A program made the translations under genes and the position numbers. This document shows positions 17,933 through 27,328 of a stretch of 64,000 nucleotides of DNA, piece by piece (position 1 is the first letter of the stretch; every line of letters begins with the position of its first letter). Location of the stretch: assembly GCF_946151055.1 (NCBI RefSeq), contig NZ_CAMGYZ010000001.1, positions 248,001 through 312,000 on the forward strand, in the 5' to 3' direction. Source of the stretch: Bacillus sp. Marseille-Q3570 (GTDB taxonomy: Bacteria; Bacillota; Bacilli; Bacillales; Fictibacillaceae). The notes beneath the pieces are model-generated. The model did no database searches, was not told the origin of the DNA, and saw only the letters and a program-made list of their open reading frames with translations.

Positions 17933-19102
17933 TTAGTGGAGCTTGCCGTAATGGCCTCCTCCGCCTTCTTTCAGATGAATGGTACCTTTTCTTGATTCTA
18001 TGATTTTATCTACCACCTTGTTTGGTAGGACTTTACGGAGTTCTTCATCAGACACAGAATGGATAACCTCCATATCTGTCCCGAACAGTCCTCTCAACTT
18101 CTCTAGCATTCTTGGTCCGAGACCTGGAATGAATTCAAGAGGAACATGATGGGTGTAAGGAGGTCTATTAGCAGGAGAAGAGGTAGAAGCAACATCCGAT
18201 AATTCCTGAATCCGATTGGAAACACCCTTGACTATACGACCTTTTTCACAATAAGTGCATTTGCGGGTCTTCTCTTCTATGATCAAAGCTCCACATTTCG
18301 CACAGCAAGTACGATAGTATTTGCCGAGCTGAGGATGAAGGCCGTAATTACCAGCTATCTTTCTTCCTTCCTTCCCTTTCAGCGCTAAAGATAGTTCTTT
18401 AAACGAAAGGTCTTCCATGTCGATTTCTTGATATTCACGACCAATCTTTTCTAGGGAATGGGCATCAGAATTTGATAGAAACGGATACTTCTGCAATTCT
18501 CCCAACTGTCCAGCCATATACGTATCACAGCTTAATCCAAGTTCGATCGCATCAATCAAATCAGGCTTGAAGACTTCTTCCATGCTCTTGCCGACACCTC
18601 TTCCATATAAACTTTTAAAAGGAGTGAAGGCATGCGCGATCACAAACAAGCCGCCCAATTCCTTTGTTTTTTCTTGGAGTTCCGTCGCGCTTCCATAGAA
18701 GCGTTGTGAGGATAGATGATGGTTTGTCATCCGTTCACCTAACCAGTTGCTGAAATGTTTCATGCTTTTTAAATAAGGTAAGAAGACTAATACATGAATC
18801 GGGCCATTACAGTTCTCATCATAGATCTCGATTTCTGAGCCTGTGATCAGGCAGCCTCCTTCTTTAATGAGACCTCCATCGCGATGTTCATAGATCTCAT
18901 TCTTTTCAACAGCCACTTCCAGTTCACGGATCACAGCAGGAACGTGACAATCGATAACTCCGACCAGCTGTATACCTTTATGATGGAAGGCTGTTTGTAA
19001 TACATTGGATAGAGTCAAGTTTTTGGATGCTGATATTTTTACTGGTCTACCTTCCGAAGTGCTTCCTAAATGGATATGGAAATCTGCAAAAATCCGTTTC
19101 AT
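17933..19102 (-). CDS. yqxK: PHP-domain endonuclease Q homologue YqxK
   Basis: A 389-aa protein with an N-terminal PHP metal-binding domain (FADFHIHLGS; VIDCHVPAV; GSEIEIYDEN; FVIAHAFTPF; FLSNSDAHS). A four-cysteine zinc finger follows (CCAKCG...CTYCEKG, near residue 270), then a helix-hairpin-helix-like tail (FIPGLGPRMLEKLRGLFG). This is the architecture of EndoQ, which nicks DNA 5' of deaminated bases; the activity has been shown for archaeal and Bacillus members. It starts 1 nt after the nudF stop. Confidence 0.85.
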   Translation of the reverse strand: MKRIFADFHIHLGSTSEGRPVKISASKNLTLSNVLQTAFHHKGIQLVGVIDCHVPAVIRELEVAVEKNEIYEHRDGGLIKEGGCLITGSEIEIYDENCNGPIHVLVFLPYLKSMKHFSNWLGERMTNHHLSSQRFYGSATELQEKTKELGGLFVIAHAFTPFKSLYGRGVGKSMEEVFKPDLIDAIELGLSCDTYMAGQLGELQKYPFLSNSDAHSLEKIGREYQEIDMEDLSFKELSLALKGKEGRKIAGNYGLHPQLGKYYRTCCAKCGALIIEEKTRKCTYCEKGRIVKGVSNRIQELSDVASTSSPANRPPYTHHVPLEFIPGLGPRMLEKLRGLFGTDMEVIHSVSDEELRKVLPNKVVDKIIESRKGTIHLKEGGGGHYGKLH

Positions 19103-19103
19103 T

Positions 19104-19646
19104 TTAAGATTGGTGTTCCTTCAATTGCAAGTATTGGATAGCAAAAGCCGTTTTTGCATCATAAATGTCCTGACTTTTTACAAGTTCAATTGCTTCTTCC
19201 AATGTCACTTCCATCCGCTCGACAAACTCGTCCTGATCCAACTGGACCTTCCCTTGTTCCAACTGATCTGTGTAATAGATATGAATAAGCTCATCCGCAA
19301 AACCAGGAGATGTATAGAAGGATTGAAGATATGTCAGTTTTGTACTTCGATAACCTGTCTCCTCTTCCAGCTCGCGTCGTGCACAAACTTCTGGGTCTTC
19401 GCCTATTTCAAGTTTCCCTGCAGGAATCTCGATGATTTCCCGGTTCAACGGTTTGCGATACTGACGTACCAGGACGATTTTATTTTCTGGTGTAACAGCC
19501 AACACCGCTACTGCACCTGGATGTTTCACGATTTCTCTCTGGCTTGTCTTCCCATCCGGAAGTTCGACTTGTTCAAGATGAAGATCGATGATTTTACCAC
19601 TATATATGACTTCTGAATCAATCGTTTTTTCTTCTAACTTTTTCAC
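19104..19646 (-). CDS. nudF: ADP-ribose pyrophosphatase
   Basis: A 180-aa NUDIX hydrolase that cleaves ADP-ribose to AMP and ribose-5-phosphate. The NUDIX box is GKLEIGEDPEVCARRELEEE followed by TGY. The N-terminal dimerisation strands (SEVIYSGKIIDLHLEQVELPDG) match the ADPRase subfamily. It is transcribed with yqxK, as in B. subtilis. Confidence 0.95.
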   Translation of the reverse strand: MKKLEEKTIDSEVIYSGKIIDLHLEQVELPDGKTSQREIVKHPGAVAVLAVTPENKIVLVRQYRKPLNREIIEIPAGKLEIGEDPEVCARRELEEETGYRSTKLTYLQSFYTSPGFADELIHIYYTDQLEQGKVQLDQDEFVERMEVTLEEAIELVKSQDIYDAKTAFAIQYLQLKEHQS

Positions 19647-19745
19647 GACACAAAACTCCTTGTGCTAATTCTATTTTTTGATACATAAAGTCTATCATAA
19701 GCGATTATCCTATTCCTAATGATGTGAGAAGAAGGGAGTCTTACC

Positions 19746-19910
19746 ATGAAGGTTTATCTTGAGACGAACAGCGTGACATTAGTCGGAAAAGCCTGGCAAG
19801 TACGGTATTTGCTGAAAAAATATATGCAGGAATACGAAACCGTACAGGATTGGATAGAAGGTCGACAAAAAGAAAACGTGGCAAAGCCAAGCCTTGAATA
19901 TAAAAAATAG
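19746..19910 (+). CDS. mciZ: FtsZ inhibitor peptide MciZ
   Basis: A 54-aa peptide beginning MKVYLETNSVTLVGKAW and continuing QVRYLLKKYMQEYETVQDW. The B. subtilis MciZ core (VLVGKAWEIR...KEYG...VKDWI) is clearly matched, and mciZ there is also next to nudF. MciZ caps FtsZ filaments in the mother cell to stop Z-ring assembly during sporulation. This version is about 14 residues longer at the C-terminus, with a charged tail (EGRQKENVAKPSLEYKK). GAAGGGAG lies 10 nt before the ATG. A weak sigma-E-like element (CATAAAGT) lies upstream. Confidence 0.85.
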   Translation: MKVYLETNSVTLVGKAWQVRYLLKKYMQEYETVQDWIEGRQKENVAKPSLEYKK

Positions 19911-19921
19911 ACTGAAGGCAG

Positions 19922-19946
19922 CACCTTTGAAGGGTGTTGTTTTTTG
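19922..19946 (+). terminator. Terminator of mciZ
   Basis: CACCTT (19922-19927) and AGGGTG (19931-19936) form a small hairpin followed by TTGTTTTTT. Confidence 0.6.
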
Positions 19947-19963
19947 GTCCCACAAAAGTGAAA

Positions 19964-20110
19964 AAATCGATAATTATGAAGTTCGCACCGATAAATGATA
20001 AATCTGCACCGATATTTTTCTGAGTTGCACTGATAAATTTGTAATCAGCTCCAATAAGTTTGAATTTTACACCTATATCATAGTCTGAAGCTGAAATTGT
20101 CATATCTGGA
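19964..20110. repeat. Seven phased 21-bp repeats, consensus GCACCGATAAA
   Basis: Unit starts fall at 19964, 19985, 20006, 20027, 20048, 20069 and 20090, an exact 21-bp step. The best copies read GCACCGATAAA, GCACCGATATT, GCACTGATAAA and GCTCCAATAAG; the outer ones are decayed (AAATCGATAA, ACACCTATATC, GCTGAAATTG). No gene is supported here on either strand. The same unit recurs at 49641-49760. Confidence 0.75.
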
Positions 20111-20164
20111 TAGATGTTTTCGGACTGCCGTTCGTGGTAATGTACTAACCAGGAGGTGCTTTTC

Positions 20165-21073
20165 ATGCAATTGAACAAACTAGGAACTTCAGAATTACGA
20201 GTATCCGAAATCGGATTAGGTTGTATGTCATTAGGCACGGATGAAAAAGAAGCGACAAAAATCATTCACAAAGCTATGGATAAAGGCATAACGTTGATTG
20301 ACACGGCAGACCTCTATGATTTTGGTGAAAACGAAAAATTAGTCGGTAAAGCCTTGAAAGGAAAGCGTGAGCAATGCGTATTGGCTACAAAGGTAGGTAA
20401 CCGTTGGGATCACCTAGATGAAGGTTGGGAATGGGCACCGAGTAAGGAATACATAAAAACTGCGGTCAAACGTTCCTTGCAAAGATTAGACACGGATTAT
20501 ATCGATTTGTATCAGCTTCATGGCGGAACGATTGATGACCCAATCGATGAAATCATCGAGGCTTTTGAGGATTTGAAAACAGAAGGTTTGATCCGTGAGT
20601 ATGGAATCTCATCCATTCGGCCTAATGTCATTAAAGAATACCTTGAACGCTCAAATATCGTCAGCATAATGATGCAGTATAGTTTACTTGACCGTCGAGC
20701 TGAAGAATTATTGAATAAGATCCAGGCTAATAATGTATCTGTCATTGCTAGAGGACCTCTCGCGAAAGGAAACCTTAGCGATCGGATTTTCACAGACAAA
20801 GCTTCTGATAAAGGATTTTTGGACTATGGACCTTCTGAAATCAAGGATATCATGACAAAGATAAAAGATATCTCACATGGCAGGAAGCTTTCGCATTTGT
20901 CGCTTCGCTATCCTCTGCACCATCCAGCAGTGGCGACAACAATTCCTGGGGCAAGTTCAGTCGAACAAGTTGAGGATAATACTGAAGCGGCTAAGATCGA
21001 GCTGACTCGTGATGAAATTGAACTTTTCCAGGAATGGACGAAACAAACTTTCTATGATAAACATCGTGACTAG
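20165..21073 (+). CDS. yqkF: Aldo/keto reductase, YqkF type
   Basis: A 302-aa NADPH-dependent oxidoreductase of the AKR superfamily. The catalytic tetrad is recognisable: Asp in IDTADLYDFG, Tyr in the same segment, Lys in VLATKVGNRW and His in DLYQLHGG. The cofactor phosphate site is near VATTIPGASSVEQVEDN. The ATG at 20165 has AGGAGG 9 nt upstream; the GTG at 20156 is too close to it. B. subtilis yqkF occupies the same place beside nudF/mciZ. The substrate is unknown. Confidence 0.88.
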   Translation: MQLNKLGTSELRVSEIGLGCMSLGTDEKEATKIIHKAMDKGITLIDTADLYDFGENEKLVGKALKGKREQCVLATKVGNRWDHLDEGWEWAPSKEYIKTAVKRSLQRLDTDYIDLYQLHGGTIDDPIDEIIEAFEDLKTEGLIREYGISSIRPNVIKEYLERSNIVSIMMQYSLLDRRAEELLNKIQANNVSVIARGPLAKGNLSDRIFTDKASDKGFLDYGPSEIKDIMTKIKDISHGRKLSHLSLRYPLHHPAVATTIPGASSVEQVEDNTEAAKIELTRDEIELFQEWTKQTFYDKHRD

Positions 21074-21114
21074 TGGGTGAAATTCCGCTGTGGATTTCGT
21101 CAAGCTGATTGTAT

Positions 21115-21297
21115 TTAGCCGGATTTTGGTGTTGATGCTCGCTTTCCGCGGGCGTGTGGTGAGCCCACTCGTCGCACATTGAATGGTCTCACCTGTCCCT
21201 CTTATCCCGCGGGAGTCTCGCACCCTTTCCACCAATCAAATTGCCCAAGATCTTTTTTTCAAATGACTCAAAAGCAACACTCTTTTAGAAATGAGCC
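21115..21297 (+). mobile_element. MITE-like family 1, right-hand partial copy
   Basis: Contains the family core (GATGCTCGCTTTCCGCGGGC, GTGAGCCCACTCGTC) and right end (CCAATCAAATTGCCCAAGATC, ATGACTCAAAAGCAACA, ...ATGAGCC). The left AGGCTGTTTTC end and the AAAGTATAAAATACTTT hairpin are missing. No coding capacity. Confidence 0.6.
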
Positions 21298-21310
21298 AAA
21301 TAAAAAGAAG

Positions 21311-21338
21311 AACCTCGAGCATCAACTCGAGGTTTTTT
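21311..21338. terminator. Bidirectional terminator
   Basis: AACCTCGAG (21311-21319) and CTCGAGGTT (21326-21334) form a 9-bp stem followed by Ts on the plus strand, and by TCTTCTTTTT on the minus strand. It ends the thiolase gene. Confidence 0.8.
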
Positions 21339-21340
21339 CA

Positions 21341-22528
21341 TCATTTATTCTCGTTTTCAATGACCATCGCTATGCCTTGCCCTCCCCCTATACAAAGACT
21401 AGCTACACCATATCGTTTGTTTCGAAGCTTCAACTCATAGGCAAGTGATAGCAATAGTCTTGAGCCACTCGCACCGACTGGATGACCCAGTGCGATTGCT
21501 CCTCCATTTACATTCGTTTTATCGCGATCGAGATTCAGTTCTTTTTCTACAGCAAGGTATTGTGCAGCAAAAGCTTCATTGATTTCAAACAAATCGATCT
21601 GATCCTTGGATAGCCCTGCCCGTTTCAAAGCAAGATTGATTGCAGGCACTGGACCGATCCCCATTACTGAAGGATCAACACCGCAAACAGCCCATGATCG
21701 GATTTTCGCGAGGGGCTTCGCATTTTTCTTCTTAACGAAAGAGTCTCTGGCGATTACCAATGAAGCAGCACCATCGTTAATACCGCTCGAATTTCCTGCC
21801 GTCACCGAACCGTCCTTTTTGAATGTCGGTTTCAGCTTAGATAGTCCTTCTACAGACGTCGATGATCTGACATGCTCATCGGTCTCCACTTTTTTTACCT
21901 CTTTCCGCTCTTTCACCTCAACTGATACAATTTCTCGCTGGAAGCGGCCTGATTGAATGGCTTCCGAAGCACGCTGGTGACTAATCGCAGAATATTCATC
22001 CTGTTCTTCTCTTGAAATATCGTATTGTTCAGAAAGGTTCTCTGCCGTGATACCCATTCCGTTTCCAATCGCCTCATCCCTCAAAGTCAATAAGAGCATA
22101 TCCTCGAATTGGACATTGCCAAGCTTAGGATGACCGAAACGATTTGTAAAAGAAACATATGGACTCATCGACATATTATCGACTCCGCCAACAAGCGCAG
22201 TCTCTCCTTCATTCATAAGGATAGCATGTACTCCTGAGATGACTGATTGCAATCCAGAACCACAAAGACGGTTCACGAGCATAGCAGGCGTCTCTACTGG
22301 TATTTCCGATTTAGTAGCGATATGGCGCGCTACATACGGTGCATTTGTACTGCTATGAATCACATTTCCATATATGACCTGATCGATTTCATCAGGAGAT
22401 ACATGCGAGCGTTCCATTGCTTCCTTGGCAGTAGCAACGCCTAGTTCAGTAGTGCCAATGCTTGCGAATGATTTTCCGAAGGAGGTGAATGCTGTCCGCG
22501 CTCCCTCTAGAATATATACTTCCTCCAT
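21341..22528 (-). CDS. Acetyl-CoA C-acyltransferase (thiolase II)
   Basis: A 395-aa thiolase. The nucleophilic cysteine lies in NRLCGSGLQS (near residue 88), the His loop in INEAFAAQ, and the second Cys in [24 protein letters not shown] is the family signature. It could act as acetoacetyl-CoA thiolase or beta-ketothiolase. It is downstream of the AtoE permease and CoA-transferase genes but separated from them by a MITE-like element. A second thiolase (25940-27118) is present, so roles may be divided between biosynthetic/degradative directions or chain lengths. Confidence 0.92.
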   Translation of the reverse strand: MEEVYILEGARTAFTSFGKSFASIGTTELGVATAKEAMERSHVSPDEIDQVIYGNVIHSSTNAPYVARHIATKSEIPVETPAMLVNRLCGSGLQSVISGVHAILMNEGETALVGGVDNMSMSPYVSFTNRFGHPKLGNVQFEDMLLLTLRDEAIGNGMGITAENLSEQYDISREEQDEYSAISHQRASEAIQSGRFQREIVSVEVKERKEVKKVETDEHVRSSTSVEGLSKLKPTFKKDGSVTAGNSSGINDGAASLVIARDSFVKKKNAKPLAKIRSWAVCGVDPSVMGIGPVPAINLALKRAGLSKDQIDLFEINEAFAAQYLAVEKELNLDRDKTNVNGGAIALGHPVGASGSRLLLSLAYELKLRNKRYGVASLCIGGGQGIAMVIENENK

Positions 22529-22553
22529 CTTGATATCCCCCCTTCATATAAAA

Positions 22554-22855
22554 AGGCTATTTTCACAAACTTTGTTGCTCTTGCACTTAAAGAAAGTATA
22601 AAATACTTTCTTCAGTATAAGGGCAACTAAGGCTCGACCTACAAAAGGCTTGGTCTCGCCAAGTTTTCTTTAAAAGTCGTTGATTTCCGCTCCAGGAGCT
22701 CGCTTTCCACTGGGCATGCGGTGAGCCCACTCGTCTCCTTGCGACATCCACCTGTCTGCTGATCCCGCAGGTGTCTCGCACCTTTCTCTCCAATCAACTT
22801 GCACAAGATCTTTTTTTCAAATGAGTCAAAAGCAACAATCTTATGAAAAGAGCCT
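22554..22855 (+). mobile_element. MITE-like family 1, full copy A
   Basis: A 302-bp element with imperfect terminal inverted repeats AGGCTATTTTC and GAAAAGAGCCT, flanked by ATAAAA on both sides. Inside are the hairpin GAAAGTATAAAATACTTTC, a stretch GGCTTGGTCTCGCCAAG and a GC-rich core GGGCATGCGGTGAGCCCAC. Apart from its central part it is nearly identical to copy B at 24226-24504. No open frame of note. Confidence 0.75.
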
Positions 22856-22867
22856 ATAAAAAACACT

Positions 22868-24184
22868 CTATATGAACACCAATCCGATCGATATAAATAG
22901 ACCGCTGACTAACATGGCAATCACACAAAAGCCCATGATATCTTTTGCAGACAATCCAGCGATAGCGAGTGCAGGTAGTGCCCAGAAAGGTTGGATCATA
23001 TTCGTCCACGCATCACCCCAAGCGACAGCCATTGCTGTTTTTGCAGCACTGATTCCAAGGTCTTCCCCTGCCATCAGCATAATTGGTGCTTGTACAGCCC
23101 ACTGACCACCGCCGGATGGAACGAAGAAATTGACGATTCCTGCGCTTAAAAATGCAAAGAATGGATACGTCAATTCATTGGAAATGCTTACGAACCATTG
23201 AGACACTTCAGCAGCTAACCCACTTGCTACCATCATCCCCATGATTCCAGCATAGAATGGGAACTGGATGATGATCCCTCCAGCACCCTTAACCGCATCA
23301 GATACACTGTTGATGAAGCGTCGCGGAGTACCATGCAGCAAGATCCCCAGGAACAAGAATAAGAAATTGACAATATCCAGATTAAGACTGAACCCACTCG
23401 TCGCAAAATAATAGACGAGGAATGCAACACCCAATAAGCCAATGACCATCGATAGGATCCAGCTGTTTTCAAGCTTTTCTGCAGGCGTATTCGTTTCGAC
23501 CGCAGCTGCCTCGACATTCTTGTCCTCTAAGATCGAGGGGTCAATGTAAAACTGGTTGTCTTTCTGGTTCATCATCAACCTATTGACGATCGGCAAAGTA
23601 ACAAACAAAGCCAGCACGATGAAGATGTTGAACGGTGCAAAAATCGTTTCAGACGTCGGAATTACACCGATGATGTCACTTGAAAAGTGTTCAGGCGTCG
23701 CGATCGTCAAAGGAATCGATCCTGAAAAACCGCCATGCCAAACAAGGAAACCGCTGTAAGCGCTTGCGATCAATAGCCGGTAATCGACCTTTTCGACCTG
23801 TCTAGCAAGTTCTTTTGCAAACAAAGCTCCAATGACGAGTCCGAAGCCCCAGTTTATCCAACTCGCAGCAAGAGATACAAGGGTGACGAAGACTATCGCC
23901 TTCCCCGGAGTTGAAGCCAGTGAGGCAAGTTTTCTCAAACCTTTCTTGAATAATGGACTGCTCGCCAGAACGTATCCTGTTACAAGGATGAGGACCATCT
24001 GCATTGCGAATGTCAACAGACTCCAGAATCCTTCACCCCAGAAAGTCACCATCTCTACAGGTGTGCTTCTTGTGACGAGCATACCCATCACGAATACGAC
24101 CAGCGTGAGGATGACCACGAATAAGAAAGGATCCGGAAGATATCGCTGCATGATCCGATTTGAAAGTGTTGTTATCCTTTTCAC
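22868..24184 (-). CDS. atoE: Short-chain fatty acid transporter, AtoE family
   Basis: A 438-aa polytopic membrane protein with about a dozen hydrophobic segments. Family stretches include RYLPDPFLFVVILTLVVF near the N-terminus, FWSLLTFAMQMVLILVTGY, and NFFVPSGGGQWAVQAPI. It is predicted to take up short-chain fatty acids such as acetoacetate or butyrate. The GTG at 24184 has GGGGGAGG 6 nt upstream. It is bracketed by two same-orientation MITE-like copies and lies among CoA-transferase and thiolase genes. Confidence 0.9.
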   Translation of the reverse strand: MKRITTLSNRIMQRYLPDPFLFVVILTLVVFVMGMLVTRSTPVEMVTFWGEGFWSLLTFAMQMVLILVTGYVLASSPLFKKGLRKLASLASTPGKAIVFVTLVSLAASWINWGFGLVIGALFAKELARQVEKVDYRLLIASAYSGFLVWHGGFSGSIPLTIATPEHFSSDIIGVIPTSETIFAPFNIFIVLALFVTLPIVNRLMMNQKDNQFYIDPSILEDKNVEAAAVETNTPAEKLENSWILSMVIGLLGVAFLVYYFATSGFSLNLDIVNFLFLFLGILLHGTPRRFINSVSDAVKGAGGIIIQFPFYAGIMGMMVASGLAAEVSQWFVSISNELTYPFFAFLSAGIVNFFVPSGGGQWAVQAPIMLMAGEDLGISAAKTAMAVAWGDAWTNMIQPFWALPALAIAGLSAKDIMGFCVIAMLVSGLFISIGLVFI

Positions 24185-24225
24185 CAATTACCTCCCCCTA
24201 ATGGCCCTGTCATGTATTTTTCATT

Positions 24226-24504
24226 AGGCTGTTTTCACAAACTTTGTTGATCTTGCACTTAAAGAAAGTATAAAATACTTTCTTCAGTATAAGGGCAACA
24301 AGGCTCGACCTACAAAAGGCTTGGTCTCGCCAAGTTTTCTTTAAAAGTGGTTGATTTCCGCTCCAGGATGCTCACTTTCCGCGGGCGTGCATCGCACGAA
24401 GAAAATGCGTTTTTCATTTTCGAGGAGCCTCGCACCTTGCTCTCCAATCAACTTGCACAACGAGATTCTTAAAAATGACTCAAAAGCAATTAAGAAAAGA
24501 GCCT
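24226..24504 (+). mobile_element. MITE-like family 1, full copy B
   Basis: A 279-bp element with ends AGGCTGTTTTC and GAAAAGAGCCT. The left 140 bp are almost identical to copy A; the centre instead carries the segment ATCGCACGAAGAAAATGCG seen in copies at 32254 and 47718. Confidence 0.75.
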
Positions 24505-24539
24505 TCAGTTAACAACTCAGTTTTAAAACAGACTCCATT

Positions 24540-25211
24540 TTAAAATGTGTTTACCTTTACGTCGTCACCTATGATCAATGTCGGTTGAGTCGCTTCTTGA
24601 ATCTCTTCAGGAGTGAACCCTTCTGCTACCTCAACTAGCTTCAGGCCATCAGGAGTTACATCGATGACAGCACGATCGGTTATGATGCGGTCCACCACTC
24701 CGCTGCCTGTCAATGGCAGGGAACATTCGTTGAGAATTTTCGGATCCCCTTTTTTATTGACGTGATCCATGATGACGATGATCCGCTTTGCACCATGTAC
24801 AAGGTCCATCGCACCGCCCATACCCTTGATCATCTTTCCAGGAATCATCCAGTTTGCAAGATCCCCGTTCCCTGAAACCTCCATACCACCTAAAATCGCA
24901 ATATCGATATGTCCACCACGGATCATTCCAAATGATTCCGAGCTGTCAAAATAAGATGCTCCTTTCGTAGCAGTAACGGTTTCTTTTCCAGCATTGATCA
25001 AGTCAGGGTCGACTTCATCTTCTGTCGGATAACGCCCGATTCCGAGCAAACCGTTTTCTGATTGAAGGACGACTTGTTTGTTATCTGAAATATAGTTCGC
25101 AACTAGTGTCGGCATACCGATTCCCAGGTTTACATAGAATCCATCTTCAATTTCCTTTTCTGCTCTTCTAGCAATGCGTTCGCGTACGAGTGCTTTATCT
25201 ACTTTTGTCAT
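24540..25211 (-). CDS. scoB: 3-oxoacid CoA-transferase subunit B
   Basis: A 223-aa beta subunit of the succinyl-CoA:3-oxoacid (acetoacetate) CoA-transferase. The catalytic glutamate lies in [11 protein letters not shown] (near residue 52). NLGIGMPT and [11 protein letters not shown]-type segments match the family. It pairs with ScoA, encoded 20 nt upstream. It activates acetoacetate to acetoacetyl-CoA for thiolysis. Confidence 0.94.
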   Translation of the reverse strand: MTKVDKALVRERIARRAEKEIEDGFYVNLGIGMPTLVANYISDNKQVVLQSENGLLGIGRYPTEDEVDPDLINAGKETVTATKGASYFDSSESFGMIRGGHIDIAILGGMEVSGNGDLANWMIPGKMIKGMGGAMDLVHGAKRIIVIMDHVNKKGDPKILNECSLPLTGSGVVDRIITDRAVIDVTPDGLKLVEVAEGFTPEEIQEATQPTLIIGDDVKVNTF

Positions 25212-25231
25212 TATACCTTCCTCCTCTGCTG

Positions 25232-25921
25232 TTATTTCGTAACGGTCAATCGTTCGATTTTCTTCTGCTGTTCACCGACGATCAGTTTTTGTACATAGAT
25301 ACTTGGTGTATGGATATGATCCGGGTCTAATTCACCTACTTCGTGTAACTCCTCGACCTCTGCTATCGTGATTTTCCCAGCTGCTGCAATCATAGGGTTG
25401 AAATTACGGGCTGTCTTGTTATAAATGAGGTTCCCCATTTTATCTGCTTTCTGTGCTCGAACAAGACTGACATCGGCAGTCATCCCATACTCCAGCAGGT
25501 AATCCTTCCCGTCAATATTCCTGACCTCTCTTCCTTCAGCTAACGGCGTACCTACTCCAGCCGGTGTATAGAATGCAGGAATTCCTGCACCTCCCGCACG
25601 GATTCTCTCAGCAAGTGTCCCTTGAGGAATCAGTTCTACCTCAATTTCCCCAGACAAAACTTGGCGTTCAAACTCTTTGTTTTCACCAACATAAGAACCG
25701 ACCATTTTCTTGATCTGTTTGTTTTTCAGAAGGAGACCAAGTCCCCAATCGTCTACACCACAGTTATTTGAAATCACTGTTAGATCTTTGACACCGCTAT
25801 CGACTAATGCAAGAATCAAGTTTTCCGGAATGCCTACAAGACCAAAGCCACCGACCATGATTGTAGCTCCATCTTTAATATCTTTTACTGCTTCTAAGAA
25901 GGATGTTTCAATTGGTTTCAT
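25232..25921 (-). CDS. scoA: 3-oxoacid CoA-transferase subunit A
   Basis: A 229-aa alpha subunit with the CoA-transferase family I signature near the start ([20 protein letters not shown]) and [30 protein letters not shown] is also typical. AAAGGAGATG lies before the ATG. It is co-transcribed with the thiolase at 25940-27118 (18-nt gap) and scoB. Confidence 0.94.
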   Translation of the reverse strand: MKPIETSFLEAVKDIKDGATIMVGGFGLVGIPENLILALVDSGVKDLTVISNNCGVDDWGLGLLLKNKQIKKMVGSYVGENKEFERQVLSGEIEVELIPQGTLAERIRAGGAGIPAFYTPAGVGTPLAEGREVRNIDGKDYLLEYGMTADVSLVRAQKADKMGNLIYNKTARNFNPMIAAAGKITIAEVEELHEVGELDPDHIHTPSIYVQKLIVGEQQKKIERLTVTK

Positions 25922-25939
25922 GTTCTTTCATCTCCTTTT

Positions 25940-27118
25940 TTATGCTTCATTTTCTATGATTGTCGCCACACCTTGCCCGCCGCCGATACATAATGTGGCA
26001 AGGCCATATTGTTCATTTCTGCGTTTCAATTCATGGATCAACGTTACAAGAATACGAGTACCGCTTGCTCCGATCGGATGGCCAAGTGCAATTGCACCAC
26101 CATTCACATTAAGAATCTCTTTGTTGAAGTTGAGATCTTTTCCGACCGCTAAAGATTGGGCAGCAAATGCTTCATTCGCTTCGATCAAATTCATTGCATC
26201 GATGGTGAGATTCGCTTTTTCCAATGCCTTTCTCGTTGCTGGTACTGGTCCGATTCCCATGATGCTAGGGTCGACACCAGCTGAAGAATTCGAACGGATG
26301 ACAGCGAGTGGCTTCAATCCAAGCTCATTTGCCTTTTGACGGCTCATGACGATGACTGCAGCTGCACCATCATTGATTCCTGAAGCATTACCCGCAGTAA
26401 CCATGCCATCTTTTTTGAATGCAGGACGCAGCTTCGATAACTTTTCTGCTGTCGAATTCTTTGGGTGTTCATCAGTATTAAAGATGACTGGCTCCCCTTT
26501 ACGTTGTGGAATTTCAACAGGGACGATTTCATCTGCAAAACGACCATTCTCTATCGCACTCGCAGCCTTCTCCTGACTCCAAGCTGCAAATTCATCTAAT
26601 TCTTCACGCTTCAATCCATGCGTTTCACATAAGTTCTCAGCAGTGATCCCCATATGATAGTCATTGAACGCACACCATAGTCCATCCTGGATCATCGAGT
26701 CGACAACTTTCTGATCCCCCATTTTATAGCCATCACGTGCTCCTTTTAATAGGTAAGGTGCCTGGCTCATATTTTCCATTCCACCTGCGACAACCACATC
26801 TGCATCTCCTAACAGGATCGACTGTGCAGCAAGATGGACCGTTTTCAAACCGGAACCACAGACCTTGTTGATCGTCATTGAAGAAGTGGTATCAGCAAGT
26901 CCTGCTTTCATTGCAGCTTGCCTTGCAGGGTTCTGGCCGAGTCCAGCTTGGAGGACATTCCCCATGATCACTTCATCGACTTCTGATATACCTGCCCGTT
27001 TCAAAGCTTCCTTAATTGCGATACCACCCAGTTCTGTAGCTGATATTGATTTTAAACTACCCCCAAAACTACCAATCGGGGTCCGAACCGCACTTACTAT
27101 GACAGCTTCTCTCTCCAT
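25940..27118 (-). CDS. Acetyl-CoA acetyltransferase (thiolase)
   Basis: A 392-aa thiolase with [18 protein letters not shown] (nucleophilic Cys), [27 protein letters not shown] and [12 protein letters not shown]. It is the first gene of the thiolase-scoA-scoB run, so it most likely cleaves acetoacetyl-CoA to two acetyl-CoA. AAGGAGGC lies before the ATG. It shares roughly half its residues by eye with the second thiolase at 21341-22528. Confidence 0.94.
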   Translation of the reverse strand: MEREAVIVSAVRTPIGSFGGSLKSISATELGGIAIKEALKRAGISEVDEVIMGNVLQAGLGQNPARQAAMKAGLADTTSSMTINKVCGSGLKTVHLAAQSILLGDADVVVAGGMENMSQAPYLLKGARDGYKMGDQKVVDSMIQDGLWCAFNDYHMGITAENLCETHGLKREELDEFAAWSQEKAASAIENGRFADEIVPVEIPQRKGEPVIFNTDEHPKNSTAEKLSKLRPAFKKDGMVTAGNASGINDGAAAVIVMSRQKANELGLKPLAVIRSNSSAGVDPSIMGIGPVPATRKALEKANLTIDAMNLIEANEAFAAQSLAVGKDLNFNKEILNVNGGAIALGHPIGASGTRILVTLIHELKRRNEQYGLATLCIGGGQGVATIIENEA

Positions 27119-27248
27119 CTCTTTGTTGCCTCCTTGAAATTTGTTGTTATCTGTCTCACCTTGTCTATTTCTCAGTCATTTCTGAATTCTCCTTCTTCTC
27201 AGACGATATTTCTTTGAAAGAATGAAAATACTTGCCCTTTAAAATTTC

Positions 27249-27278
27249 TTCACGTTACAATGAAAGATAAAGTATATT
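27249..27278 (+). promoter_or_regulatory. Putative promoter of the HMG-CoA lyase gene
   Basis: TTCACG (27249-27254) and TATATT (27273-27278) are 18 bp apart, about 50 bp before the start codon. The -10 element touches a cre-like site. Confidence 0.4.
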
Positions 27279-27291
27279 AAAGCGCTTACAT
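27276..27291. promoter_or_regulatory. cre-like site (CcpA) in the divergent region
   Basis: ATTAAAGCGCTTACAT matches the cre consensus WTGNAARCGNWWWCA at every position but one. It overlaps the likely -10/+1 of the HMG-CoA lyase promoter, a position suited to carbon-catabolite repression. Confidence 0.55.
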
Positions 27292-27328
27292 ACAGTGGTA
27301 AATTTGTAAAGAAAAACTGGAGGTCATT

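Noticed and set aside
19964-20110. CRISPR array
   Set aside because: Units are too short (about 11 bp conserved), the spacers are only 10 bp, and no cas genes are present.
21115-21297. Short coding frames inside the MITE-like copies (for example 22587-22866, minus)
   Set aside because: Frames differ from copy to copy and are broken by indels; the conserved features are hairpins and ends, not codons.
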